Source: Flectonema sp. DT1601 (lineage: Eukaryota; Euglenozoa; Diplonemea; Diplonemida; Diplonemidae). From it: a DNA stretch of 64,000 nt. The notes below the pieces were generated by a model. The model was not told the origin of the DNA, ran no database searches, and saw only the letters and a program-made list of their open reading frames with translations. The stretch is taken from the NCBI GenBank assembly GCA_964019425.1, contig OZ025790.1:1364001-1428000 (forward strand), read 5' to 3'. Of the stretch, positions 1 through 10,700 are shown in pieces. Numbering within the stretch: the stretch's first letter is position 1; every line of letters starts with the position of its first letter. A program made the translations under genes and the position numbers.

Positions 1-637
1 ATCCGCAGTTGCCAACAAGTGATTAATTTCAGCTTGGAAGTGAAAATGGTTATAATTGTTTTTCTCTCTCTATTTCTTTTTTGAAAATCATAAAACAAAT
101 AACAATAGCCGTGGGGGGGGGGGGTGTAGTGACGAGAGATCTCACTATTTTTTTGTACAAATAAATTCCTTCTTTTCTTTTTTGTATTTAACAACGAGTA
201 GTTGCAATAATCTAAAAAAAAGAACGTTTGGGAACATCACGTAGACCTCCTTCAGCTTCTATCTATCCGTCGTGGGTTTCTGTTTCGTGAAACAAGCGAA
301 AAGAAGAAAACACAACCGACTCTCTGCTTACAGATAATACTATATTGTTTTTTTGTCTCTCTCTCTATTTCTGTTTAGAATCATACAGCGAGTATTAGCT
401 GCGGTTCTTGTACAGCAATCCTCTTGAGAAGTGGATACTAATGTGCTGCTGACTACCCCATAGAAGTGAACAAATTCAAAGCACTTCCAAAGGGACAAAA
501 TTAGCTAAAATACGGAAGGCTAGTCCTCCCCGATGTGTGGCTTGTGAGGAGGGTCTGCTCATCCTTTTTTTACTTTTGGAGCAGGTATGAGAATCTTTCT
601 TTTCCTCCTTTTATTTCCAATCCCGTCACCCTCGGGT

Positions 638-726
638 GATGAGAGAATAGAGGTAAGAGGAAAATAGGTTACTCTTGAAACCTAAATAGTTACTTCAAAA
701 GACTCCTCGACAGATGTTAAATTATC
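638..726 (+). repeat. Dispersed repeat R3, copy 1
   Basis: About 85 bases beginning TGATGAGAGAATAGAGG match 20854-20974, which holds the same sequence with an extra insertion near its 3' end. Shared landmarks are GAAACCTAAATAGTTACTT and ATGTTAAATTATCG. The origin is unknown. Confidence 0.75.
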
Positions 727-1358
727 GGGCAGTTGTTTTAATGTGATCCAAGACAGTTGGGGCATTTCTTGATTTACATTTGTGACGGCTAGATGGAGTG
801 GAGTGTAGCGAGGGAATAGCACTTTGCCACATACCAGCTGTTGGCTGTAAATGCAGGTTATCACGTTTCCTTTTTGTTTTAAAATTTTTATATCAATTTG
901 ACTTCACGGCAGTTTGTTTAGAACATGCGATTTTGTGTGGACGGAATCCAGTTATAATGATTCATGTCTAATTTGTTGAGTGTTAACCCTTGATTTATTT
1001 ATCCAAGTTCCCCCCCGCCGCTTCCTGGAGTTCGTTATAGTTTAGTTTTTTAGTTATTAATTTAAGTACTCATGAGTTTCATAAGAAAAAAACTGTTACT
1101 GGTAACATTGGCAGGTAGTGTTCAACTACTGTTCACGGCCTCCAGTGACATTATTTATTAAAAAGCATCTTCAATGATGCAATCGAGAGATTACCTTGTT
1201 CTTAATTACCCATTACAAGATGGGCTTTTCCGTTTTGGTTTTTTTTTTTTTTTTTTTTTCTCTCCATCTCGAAGACATGTTGCGTAACGTTACTTTTTAT
1301 AGTTCTGTTTTTTGATTGTCGCACAAAATGTGAGAATTTTTTTTTTTTTTTTTTTTTT

Positions 1359-1503
1359 GAATTTAATAAGTGTTGTAAGATCTAACAAGAACGTAAACGT
1401 CCTTGTTATCGGTTTGTTGTAAATCGGTTTCATGAACAAAACAAAACCCATGAACGAGTGTTATATGTTTTCTGTACGGTTTTGTAATTAGAGTTCAGTT
1501 CTT
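1359..1503 (+). repeat. Dispersed repeat R1, diverged copy
   Basis: This is the most diverged of four copies of a ~170 bp repeat (others at 44492, 48067 and 62451). Conserved blocks in order are AAGTRTTGTAAGA, CGTAAACNTCCT, TATCNGTTT, TCGGTT and, near the end, GTGTTATAT and TTTTCTGTA. Like the others it follows a long T run. Confidence 0.6.
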
Positions 1504-1698
1504 AAAAACTGTATTTATAAATACCATTGAGATATCAAAAATCTCCAAAAAAAAAAAAAAAAAAAAAATTGTGTTGTTTGTTTTGTATTATTTATTATTT
1601 ATTAGTTTTTTTTTTTTTTTTTGATTGATGTGACCTGGTTCTTTTTTTGTTTTCCAAGTCAACATTATCAAAAGGTTGTTGTTTTTAAACAAAATATA

Positions 1699-1895
1699 TA
1701 TGAGGCGGTGCAGAAACCCCCCCCCCAATTTTTACCAGGCTATTCTGTGGGCACCTAATACCCAATCCGAGCTCACCACCCCACGAAAATACTATCCAAA
1801 AAACTCAAATCCGGTACTGGGGCATCCTCTAACTGCTCACCAGTTTCAAAATTCTATATTTTTTGACTGTTTCTGGTACTTTTGCCTTGTGTCTC
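1699..1895 (+). repeat. Left terminal inverted repeat of the 1.8 kb transposon
   Basis: The reverse complement matches 3285-3472. Shared landmarks in order are a C run, TTTTTACCAGGCTAT, GGGCACCTAA, CCACCCCACGAAAATA, CAAATCCGGTACTGGGGCA, CACCAGTTT and TTTTTTGACTGTTTCT. Confidence 0.88.
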
Positions 1896-2641
1896 TGTTG
1901 GTTGCCCTCAAAATACTCAAAAACCAGCTTAGCAGCTACATTGCAGAAATTTGTTTACACCTGGGTTCCTATGAAGACTGGAATGATAGGAACAGGAGAA
2001 GTGATGAGACAGGAGAATCATAGATCCCGTGAGAACTGCAGAGTACGATATCGGGTGGTGATTCTGAGTCACCCTTGCTGGCAGTGATGATTGAGCAATG
2101 TGAGCATGCTGTTCACAATAAGTACACCCTCAGGATTACTGGAGTTTTTCTAGAATCTATAGCCGCTTGAGGACGCTGCTACAAGCTCTATGTTCCAGTG
2201 GCTGGGGATAGCAGAAGTGAATAAGACTGGGATAGTAGTAGGAAAGGAATTGTGGAAGAATAGGGACAAGAAGGTGGAGTCAGTGGTTGCCTGTCAGTTG
2301 TAACACCTGACATGAAAAATCAGGTTCAATAAGAACTGGTAACCACTAGTGGTACCATAATATAAAACTCCTCCATGTATCAAAAAAAGGAGAGAGGCGG
2401 TTACTGTTGCTGTTGAAAACATGATGACCTCGTATCAACTAGTCGATAATAACTCCCCTCTAAAAGACACTATCTCATACACACAGTACTGTTCTCTACC
2501 TGGAGTTGAGTTCCAGCAGTTACGACGCTGTACGAATGTGTGCAACTACCGTCTCATTGACAAGAATCCATGAAAGAAGCTTACCTGCCCGGCATCTTCA
2601 GTATTCGCCACATGTATCTGTGATGTTGACAGACGTAATGG

Positions 2642-3300
2642 GTGGATCTCTGGGGCCTTCAACATCATCGTAACTTCCTTCTGGCGCTCATAAAGTCCGA
2701 AGCTGAGAAGCGAACAACAATGAGAGGAATTATTGAAATAGATTCTCACATTGGAGATAAGAGACATGTCAGGTGTATTGAGAAGATACATCTAATCCAT
2801 CCTGGTGACTATATCATGACTCTGGATTATAAAGAAAAGGGCTTCTAATGCCAGAAGGGACAAATTCCCCTTTCTATCAACAGGGGAAATAGTCTGCTTG
2901 GATGTGTACTACATGAGCAGTTTGGAACTGAGGTTCAGTGTGGCCATAACAACTTCCTACTCCCACACATCAACCAGAATGCGATAGTAACGTATCCGGT
3001 TATGAATAAGTTCTTCTTGATGTCTGAGAATGACAGGATGATTCACTATTGGGCTGATGCTGGTAGGCACCTTGAGAACACAACCGTCATCAGCCTGTTC
3101 TGTAAAATAAGTTAATCAGCTTGGGTTAACTTTTTCCCTAGTCGGCATGGCAAGTCCGAATGTGATCGACACTTTGGCAATATCACATCTGTGCTGACAC
3201 TCGAATCTAAATCGCAGGAAATCTGGGCCTTCAAGAAAAGCAAAATTTCAAACATAATTTCTACCAGTGCTACACAGCTTACAAGGCAAATGTTACTAGA
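2642..3300 (+). pseudogene. Broken transposase-like frame inside the TIR element
   Basis: Three overlapping pieces in different frames read like one eroded protein. 2642-2848 ends with GDYIMTLDYKEKGF. About 3031-3114 gives HYWADAGRHLENTTVISLF. From about 3127 comes FFPSRHGKSECDRHFGNI. The order LDYK..., then W-x-D-x-G-x-H, then HGKSxCDxHF is a pattern I associate with DDE-type transposases of eukaryotic DNA transposons; that assignment is from memory. At least two frame changes separate the pieces, so the copy is not expected to be active. Confidence 0.5.
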
Positions 3301-3472
3301 AACAGTCAAAAAAGTGAAATTTTTAAACTGGTGGACAGTAAAAGGGTGCCCCAGTACCGGATTTGAGTTTTTTGGATACTATTTTCGTGGGGTGGTGGGC
3401 TCGGATTGGGTGTTAGGTGCCCACGGGATAGCCTGGTAAAAATTGGGGGGGGGGTTTCTGCACATCCTCATA
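3285..3472 (-). repeat. Right terminal inverted repeat of the 1.8 kb transposon
   Basis: Inverted copy of 1699-1895. It ends in a 10-base G run, then TTTCTGCAC and CCTCATA. Confidence 0.88.
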
Positions 3473-3634
3473 TGTTTAAACCTTTGTTTACATAAGCGAG
3501 TCTATTGATACCTGTTTATTTGGTCAAATATCTGAGGACAAAAATCAATCTTTTTCAACAATAGGAATAAAAACCACCTTGAGAGAAACAACAAAAAAAA
3601 AACATGATATGATTTCCTCCATCATCGTTCCCAA

Positions 3635-4969
3635 ATGACTGATAGCTGTGAGCTTTTTATTATGATCGTCAGATCAATAATTAAAAGTGTCTCTGTTGGA
3701 CCTTTGATTACATTTCCCTTGCTTCATAAGGCTTCTGATAGAATGAAGTGGCTTGGTCTATACGGATATAGTTTTGGAATACTAACTGGAGTACTGGGGT
3801 ATTTATGTAAAGCTGAAGTGTCTGGTGTCATCCCCAACACAGATCATCCTGGTAGCACTCATATTTACCTTAGAGAAATGTATGGACATCGTACAATAGG
3901 AAGGGCGTTGGCGTTTATCTGTTGTGCTGGAGAAATACTAATAATAGTTCCTGTGGATGCAGCTATTTTATATGTGGCTGCGTCGTTGCAGCTTGGAGAT
4001 AATTATCTGATGTTGTTGATGATGGTGATAGGATCTGTGTGTGTTCGAAGACAATGGTATGTTACGGTGTTGGCTGAGGCGATTCTCATTGTGGTGTTTG
4101 CCGTTCTTGTTTATTATCAAAGCAGCGGTGATATAATTGCAAGTGACGACTTGGGAAGTTCGGTGATGTTATCTTCGAGTGAATCGTTTACTCAGATCGT
4201 AATTACTATTTTAACAACTTCTGGACTCGGTCTCTGGGATCTCAAACCACTCGATATCCTGTCATCGTATGGTGAGCTATCCCAAAACCAAACATCTATC
4301 TCACTGGCATACGTTATGTCATCAATTATATCAGGAATCCTGTTGGTTGGAAAATGTTTCTTTTTGGTAAATGCATTTCCAACGTATTCTTGGAAATGGG
4401 GATACCCTTTAGACTACATAACAGCAATGTGTTTGTGTGTTGTTTCTAGTAGTGGGTGGGATACTGCCCATCAGGGTGCTTTGTCTTGTTCTAGTATGGG
4501 TTATATTGGAAGGAGTGTTGGAGGGAATTCACTAGTGTTTCAGATTGTGATTGTAATGCTTATCGTGACTGGTAGTAGTTGTGATTCTATAAACGTCTTA
4601 ATTAGTTGTAGTGTCGGAGTTCAGATACTGACGAGTAGTATTCCTGTGAGCTTTTCTGTTGTGGTTTTTAGATTTTTTCATCCGGAAGTTTTTCGTCCGT
4701 TTGTTGTTTTGTTTAATCCCGTAGTTCCACTATTGTCATCAACGTTTTTCTTATTGGTATTCTTGTCAACACCAACCGTCCTATCGGAGTGGCCTGTTTT
4801 CGAATTCTGTCTGTTGTCTTATTTCTTGTTGATTCTTTTTTTTTTAGTGTTTGCTTTCTCAAGAGGATATTGGCCCAGTAGTGATCCCGTGAAGGAAAAA
4901 AAGTGGAGGAAATGCGATGCTCATGAAAGGTTGTATTCCTCGGTTCTCGCTCCAGGACTTTTGATTTGA
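3635..4969 (+). CDS. Amino-acid permease-like membrane transporter (APC superfamily)
   Basis: A 444-residue, very hydrophobic protein with about ten to eleven predicted membrane spans. The first 90 residues fit the amino-acid/polyamine/organocation permease fold: VGPLITFPLL, then a glycine-rich GLYGYSFGILTGVLGYL helix, then KAEVSGVIPNTDHPGSTHIYLREMYGH. The last segment corresponds to the family pattern 'AELs..iP.sGG.y.Y....fG'. The substrate cannot be read from the sequence. The C-terminal ~40 residues are charged and probably cytosolic. A possible leader acceptor is TTTTTCAACAATAG ending at 3564. The gene appears intronless. The call rests on one motif region and the hydropathy pattern. Confidence 0.6.
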   Translation: MTDSCELFIMIVRSIIKSVSVGPLITFPLLHKASDRMKWLGLYGYSFGILTGVLGYLCKAEVSGVIPNTDHPGSTHIYLREMYGHRTIGRALAFICCAGEILIIVPVDAAILYVAASLQLGDNYLMLLMMVIGSVCVRRQWYVTVLAEAILIVVFAVLVYYQSSGDIIASDDLGSSVMLSSSESFTQIVITILTTSGLGLWDLKPLDILSSYGELSQNQTSISLAYVMSSIISGILLVGKCFFLVNAFPTYSWKWGYPLDYITAMCLCVVSSSGWDTAHQGALSCSSMGYIGRSVGGNSLVFQIVIVMLIVTGSSCDSINVLISCSVGVQILTSSIPVSFSVVVFRFFHPEVFRPFVVLFNPVVPLLSSTFFLLVFLSTPTVLSEWPVFEFCLLSYFLLILFFLVFAFSRGYWPSSDPVKEKKWRKCDAHERLYSSVLAPGLLI

Positions 4970-5588
4970 TGAAGGCGGAGAAATCTTTTTTTTAATTTCT
5001 TTTTTAATGTTTAATATCCGTAACGATAAAGAAGTAACTTTTCTGACTTTGGTTTTTTGCACCGACAGGTGTTTTCTCAGGAAAACGAAAGAAAATTGTT
5101 GTACTCATATTTACACAGCGATTGTTGACTAACTTTCTAAAATCAAGTTCACCTCTCTGAAAGCAGAAGTGCACCTGACTTACTTAGAAGGGAGTCGTAG
5201 CAATTTTTTGGTTCTAAACTATTTTTTACTCTGCCGAGGTGCGATTTTTCTTTTATTTTTTAAGCTAAACTATTATACAACGCTGCCTGCTTTGTGTATG
5301 TGGGTTGTTATTTACACTACTGGTATGGGTTACTAAAATTAAATAAAGTTTTTTCTTTTTTTTTTTAAAAAGACGATGGTGTTTTCTCTTGTTTTGTTTT
5401 ATGTTTTTTCTATTATACAGTATTGAGAACACAAAAAAAAAAAAAAAAAAAATACTATAAAAACAACTGAATGATGGACATTAGTGGACATTAGTGGAGA
5501 GGAATTAATTTATTGGTTTTTTTTTTTTTAATTTTTTCCCTTCCAACTCCTCCAACAAACAGGTACAGGGTACGCTTGCGGTTATCGC
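4970..5588. other. Intergenic stretch, nothing coding
   Basis: About 620 bases between two + strand genes, with T and A runs near 5350, 5433 and 5519. The last 27 bases before 5589 follow an acceptor-like AACAAACAG ending at 5562. Confidence 0.6.
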
Positions 5589-7773
5589 ATGGCGTACAGC
5601 CACAATCCATATGGGGGCAACAAGGGGGCTAAGAGAGGGTCAGAAGAACCCGCAAACAGCCCTTCCAGTGTAGGATCTCCACAGAGTGTTGAACCATTTC
5701 CGACTGCTAACGGGAATGCTGATACTGCATCGACTGATCCTGACCCGAGACTGCTTGCGTTTAGACAGGCAGCTGAGAATAGTGTGACACAGTGCAATGT
5801 TCAGTCTTTTAGTGGGAATCAGTCATTCGGTGGAGGGAATTTTAGTGGTGTCAACTCACCGTATGATTCACCAACAGCATCGATGAGTGGAGAGCTTGGT
5901 TACGGTCAAAACGTACCAGTGCCGACCGCATTCCATGCAGCAAGAGTTGCTCTTGACACGACATTATCACCCGGAGGTACATTCACTTCAGTCAATGATA
6001 TGCCGTTATTGGGTACTTTTAGTGGAGCAGTTCCAGAACAGGGATCTCCTGCTAGAAGTAGTTCTCCGAATTATCGACACAATCCCTACGGTGATAAGAA
6101 TGACCCGAGTGGTACATTTGGATCAGATGCGGGTCTAAGTCCACCGTGTGGAGCTAATGCTACTTTCTGTAGTGATATGCCAGTATTAGGAACCTTTACA
6201 AGTGAGTGTAGTTTGATGAATGCTGCTCAACAAGCTGCTGCTGCAGCTGAAAATTTCGAGCATCAGACACAACCACAGCAACAACAACAACAAACACAGT
6301 CACAACAACACATTGATCCATTTGGTAGTACTGAAGGTGGTTCTGGAACAATGCAAGTTGATCCTCGTCTACTTGAGTTCCGAGCTAGGGCACAAGCCCA
6401 GATCGATGCGATTGACACAAATATGACTCTCAGTAATACACAACTACCTGCTTCAAGAGAAAGCTCTCCTTTTAACAGTTTCTCAAGTCCCGTACTTCCA
6501 ATTGCACCAGTTCTTCCTGCTAAGGTTCATTCACCTGCTGTAAGTCCTACTCACCATGATGGAATATTAAAGTTACCTGATCCGTTTCAGAGTCCCAACG
6601 AGCAGCTTGTTACGGTTTATAAAGAGCCAAATGAGAGGCTACCTGTCCGTTGGCATTCAAAATATCTTCAGGTTATTGGAGTAAAGTCTGCTGGTTCTCC
6701 GTCGGCTAAAAACTGGTCAAATCTCGAGAGGGTGAATGGAATGGTTTTAACACATGTTAATGGTGTATCAGTGCAAAATGTATGTGATAACTGTTTTTGT
6801 ATGTTACCATTAGCAATAAATGTAATAACCAAACTAACAACAGAGTAAAGACTTTTCCGCTGTCACTGCTGGCGCTACGACCCTCAAGCTTCGATTTGTG
6901 GTATGTAGTTTGCTTTGATTCTATATGTGCAATGGTGGAATGCTTGGGGAAAAAAAAAAAAAAAAAAAAACAGCAACCAAGCGGTCGGCCGAGAAAGAAG
7001 GAAGATGCTCCAATAAACCAGCCGCTTAGGGTTCCACCCGCTCCTCCTCTACCTCCGCAATTGACTGACGTTGCTCCGGCAATTGATCTTCCTACGGCAG
7101 TTATCATACAATTTAAGGTTTGTAATCTTTTTTTTGAAAAAAAACAAACTTATTTTGGAAGAAATTAACATAAAAAACACCAACAACAACAACAGTATGG
7201 TCGCAAGGCCGAATTCAGCACCAGCATGCCCCCCGAACAAATAAGGCAACACATAAACGAATATTGGATTGTGGAGGCTGCTAAGGTATGTAAATCTATT
7301 TGGGTTATTTGTGTTGATTCATCAATAATGATTATTTAAAAAAAAAACCTCGACAGGGAATCGATCTTGGGATGATATCGGGACATCGTCCAAACAACGA
7401 TGAGTCAAAGTCACCTCAATATCGTCTTGTGAGACCAGCAGAGTTGGTTGAAATTAGGACTTGGGAAACTGATCGGGTTGCTAATGAGGAAAGAGCTTTG
7501 CAGTTTATTGTTGATAAGGCAAGGAAGTTAAAGGCACCTGTGACGGTTCACCGAACTGAATTTCAGTTTGATATGTTGAAACTGACGATCCATTATAGCA
7601 GTGCAGTGGCGAAACCGGATTTTAGGCAGCTGCTTCACGATTCATTTCGGGAATTTAAGTGTAGAATTTGGATGAATAACTGCCAACCCTTACCAGGACA
7701 ACCCGGCGATACAATTGAACTTCATTCCAACGTTGTAATTCCTCGGCCTGGGGGAACGCAAACTCTAGTTTAG
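5589..7773 (+). CDS. PSP1 C-terminal-domain protein, four exons
   Basis: Exons 5589-6779, 6974-7117, 7196-7285 and 7357-7773 join in phase 0 to give 613 residues. Introns are GT-AG, with donors GTATGT, GTTTGT and GTATGT. The N-terminal ~400 residues are Ser/Gly/Pro/Gln-rich with repeated motifs: HNPYG twice, MP(L/V)LGTF twice, DPRLL(A/E)F twice and a glutamine tract. The C-terminal ~165 residues match the PSP1 domain: IVEAAKGIDLGMISG, then QYRLVRPAELVEI, FQFDMLKLTIHY and PDFRQLLHDSFREFKCRIWM. These correspond to family signatures 'VEADRGEDLG', 'yqFDgkKLtfy' and 'vDFReLv..l...f.tRIe'. PSP1 proteins are numerous in kinetoplastids, where some bind RNA or cap-binding factors; the exact role here is unknown. 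All three introns end in A-rich sequence before AG. Confidence 0.85.
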
Positions 7774-8944
7774 AAGCCGTGTTTATTTTAAACAGGCAGA
7801 ACTACCCCAACTGTTACTTTCGAACTCACTGCATCCACACAAGAAGATCAGTAGGGAAATTTTTTCGGTGGCGATCACTTCACTTGTTTGTATCCACAAA
7901 ACTTAATAAGTCTTCTTGTGGGTGAGTGTTTTTTGTGATTCTAAACCTTGAAAAAGGAGGAGGGAAAAAAAAAAAAAAAAAAAAAAAAAAACCCAGAGTG
8001 CAGACAAAAATGCGAGACCATCATTCTTGGGAAAGAAAAAAAAAAAAAAAAAAAAGGGAAGAAAAACTTCCGAGTTGGCGAAAACAAGTAAAGGAAAAAG
8101 TAAAAAACCGTAAAGCTACCCTCCTTCCAAAATATTTCCCTCATCCCCGAATTCCCATATTCGACAGCAGTAATAGGTTTTATCGATACCGACTGTTGGT
8201 TTTTGTTGACAACCAAAGTTTAGTCGAATTCCTATTTTTTAATTTATAGTCGGTTTCAAGATGTTTTTTTTTTATACTTAATTGCAGTATCAAGTTGCCC
8301 ACCCACACACCCTATCTTTGTTTCGTGTCTGCAGAGCTGTGCGTTGTGTTCATGATGCAGGGAGGATCATATTCGCTGTTCTGACTTATTCTGCTGTTTG
8401 CAAACTCATTAATTAATTTAATTTACCTAAAAGGAGGAGAGATGACTTTGATTGGGTCATCAGGAGGGGGATGAGAAGGGTTTACATCCCTTGTTCACAC
8501 ACAAAAAAAAAAAAAAAAAAAAATCGCGAATTCACCCAACCAATTTTTTTTTTTTTTTTTTTTTTTTTAATTTTCATCTTCGTGTTGCACGACAAAAAGG
8601 GTGTTGGCCAATCTTTTTTTCTTTTTTTTTTTTTTTTCTTAAAAGGGAGGTGAGAGGGAGAGCAAAATCCTCGGAACTAGCGATCCTTTTAAAACTATAA
8701 ACAATCTCAGTGCATTCTTTTTTTGATGCTTTTTTTTTTAAACACCTGTGCAGACTTTTTTCTAATACTACTATTCAGCTTTGGGTTTTGTTGGGATGAG
8801 AAAATAATGAAACAAGGTTGAAGTAACCTCTGGTTTACGTTTTCAGTTATAAAGTATGTCGTTGGTTTTAAATGCTCTTTTTTTCTTAGAGAGGATCTGG
8901 TAAAAGGTCACTCTTCGTTTTTTTTTTGTTTCTTCCTTTTATTC

Positions 8945-8975
<31 letters not shown>

Positions 8976-9167
8976 GGCAGAATATATAGTTTGTTACGGT
9001 ATCTAATTGCCACCTCCTCCTCCTCATCTTTTTTTTTTTTTTTTTTTTGTGTTGTGCAATTTCGAAGCGATTACTCATGTTGGTTCGTTTTTTCTCTCCT
9101 TTTTTTTTTTTTTTTCTCCTAGAAAGTAATTCTAATTATCATAGCGCCCTTTTATGGATTCAGCACC

Positions 9168-9203
<36 letters not shown>

Positions 9204-9436
9204 CCGTTCAAGTAACATAAATCATTATAAAATTAAACTTTTTTCTTCCTTTTTAAAGGAATATATTTTTTTTTGGTTATTTGATTTTGCAGTGAGCTAA
9301 AACAATAAGCCGAACAACAGCCGTTGGCTTGGGTTCAAAAACGTAAAAGTAAGAAATTAGTTTTACTGCAAGATCCATGTGACGAGACTGGGCTTTAATA
9401 GTTCTTCCCAAGGGGGGATTATTATTATTTGTTCTC

Positions 9437-9474
<38 letters not shown>

Positions 9475-10700
9475 ATTGGCCAATAGCTTCTTGTTTCAAT
9501 TTATATCATTTTGTTTCCTATAATACGTGCCTGTTACTTTTTTTTTTTTTTTTTCAAACAACTAAAAAAAAAAAAAAAAAAAAAAGAAAGGAAACCAGCA
9601 AGTACAAACATATGGATTAGAATAAAAATAGACCCGCATGGTTCATGCATCGATATTTTTTTTCTTTTTCTAATTTTCATTTCTCGCACCTAAGCTAAGA
9701 ACGTGAATGACAAAGTAGCTCTTCTTATGCTTCTTTTCTTTAGTTCACGAGTTCTTTTTTTTTATATCGTGTAATCAACAAGTTCCACACAAAAAAAAAA
9801 AAAAAAAAAAATGTTGATTCAGGTGTTGTTCCGTAAGTACTTTGAGTTTAGGTGTAAAAAAAAAAAAAAAAAAACATTAAAAAACACACGATTTTTTTTT
9901 TTTTCCGAAAACTTTTCTTCCCGTCCCAAATGATTTGGTTTTTTTTTTTTTTCCCCCATTCCTTTTTTTTCTTTCTTCGAAAAAACAAATTTCTTTCGTC
10001 TTGCTGTTCTTTGTTTTTTTTTTTTTTTCCCGCCTCCATCCCCCGCAGTGCGAGAAGCGTGTTGGCAAAAGTAACACTGTTGCCTTGGAAGGCCTACGGT
10101 AAGACTACTTTATTTTCCTTCTATTTTGTTTAAGAATCTAAGGCTTACATTTTTGTTTGTCAAAGAAAACTATATTTTTTTAGGCCCAATTTAGGGGGGG
10201 GGAAAAACAAAAGAGAGAGAGAGAGATGTGTGTGTTGAGAAAAGGTCGAAAAAAAAAAAAATTACACGTTCTTGTTCCCACATGGAATTGAAGGCAAAAA
10301 AGAATTCCCTAGAAGGGATGGGAAAAAAAAAAGAATTGGGGGGAAATCGTGAGTGATATTTCCAAGAACGTATGATGGATACTTTTAGGTATAAATTCAA
10401 TGCAAGAGAAGAAAAAAAAAAAAAAACAGGAAAAAAAAAAAAAAAAAGAAAATTGTTTAGGGAAGAATGAACAACGCAATCGAAGTGTTTATTCCAACCT
10501 TCGACCGCTGCTATTTGCGTTTTTTACAAATCTGTTTTTTTTTCTTTCTTTTTTTTTTTTTTTTCTCTTTTCTTTTTTTTTTTAAGTATGGCAAAAAAAA
10601 AAAAAAAAAAAAAATCAATTCAAAATCTCATTCAATATTACAATTCACTACTTTCACAGCATCGAAGTCAACTTATTTTAGTAATCTCATCATCTTACTG
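7774..10700. other. Long intergenic stretch packed with homopolymer runs
   Basis: About 2.9 kb with no credible gene. It contains more than 20 runs of A or T of 11-30 bases; the longest T runs lie near 8949, 9173 and 9446, and A runs near 7967, 9565 and 9791. Frames called here are translations of poly-A or poly-T. The gene that follows is preceded by an acceptor at 10659. Confidence 0.6.

Larger units (their letters stand above)
1..1679. other. Intergenic stretch, no gene seen
   Basis: No convincing coding sequence in either strand; short open frames run through poly-T and are not credible. The stretch holds two dispersed-repeat copies (listed separately) and T or A runs of about 18-24 bases near 1240, 1338, 1545 and 1605. 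It may include the 3' untranslated end of a gene that starts outside the window. Confidence 0.6.
1680..3480. mobile_element. Decayed DNA transposon with ~190 bp inverted ends
   Basis: The left end (from about 1699) and right end (to about 3472) are inverted copies of each other over roughly 185-195 bases, with about 85-90% identity by eye. Both begin TATGAGG and run into GTGCAGAAACC and a 9-10 base C run. The flanks share GTTTAAAC or TTTTAAAC, so the true termini may lie 15-20 bases further out. A clean target-site duplication could not be fixed. The interior keeps a degraded transposase-like frame (2642-3300). A fragment of one end occurs at 15500-15640. The superfamily is not recognised. 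Confidence 0.85.

Noticed and set aside
10467-10700. 78-codon N-terminal extension of the coiled-coil gene
   Set aside because: It is translation of poly-T and poly-A runs and lies upstream of a good acceptor ending at 10659.
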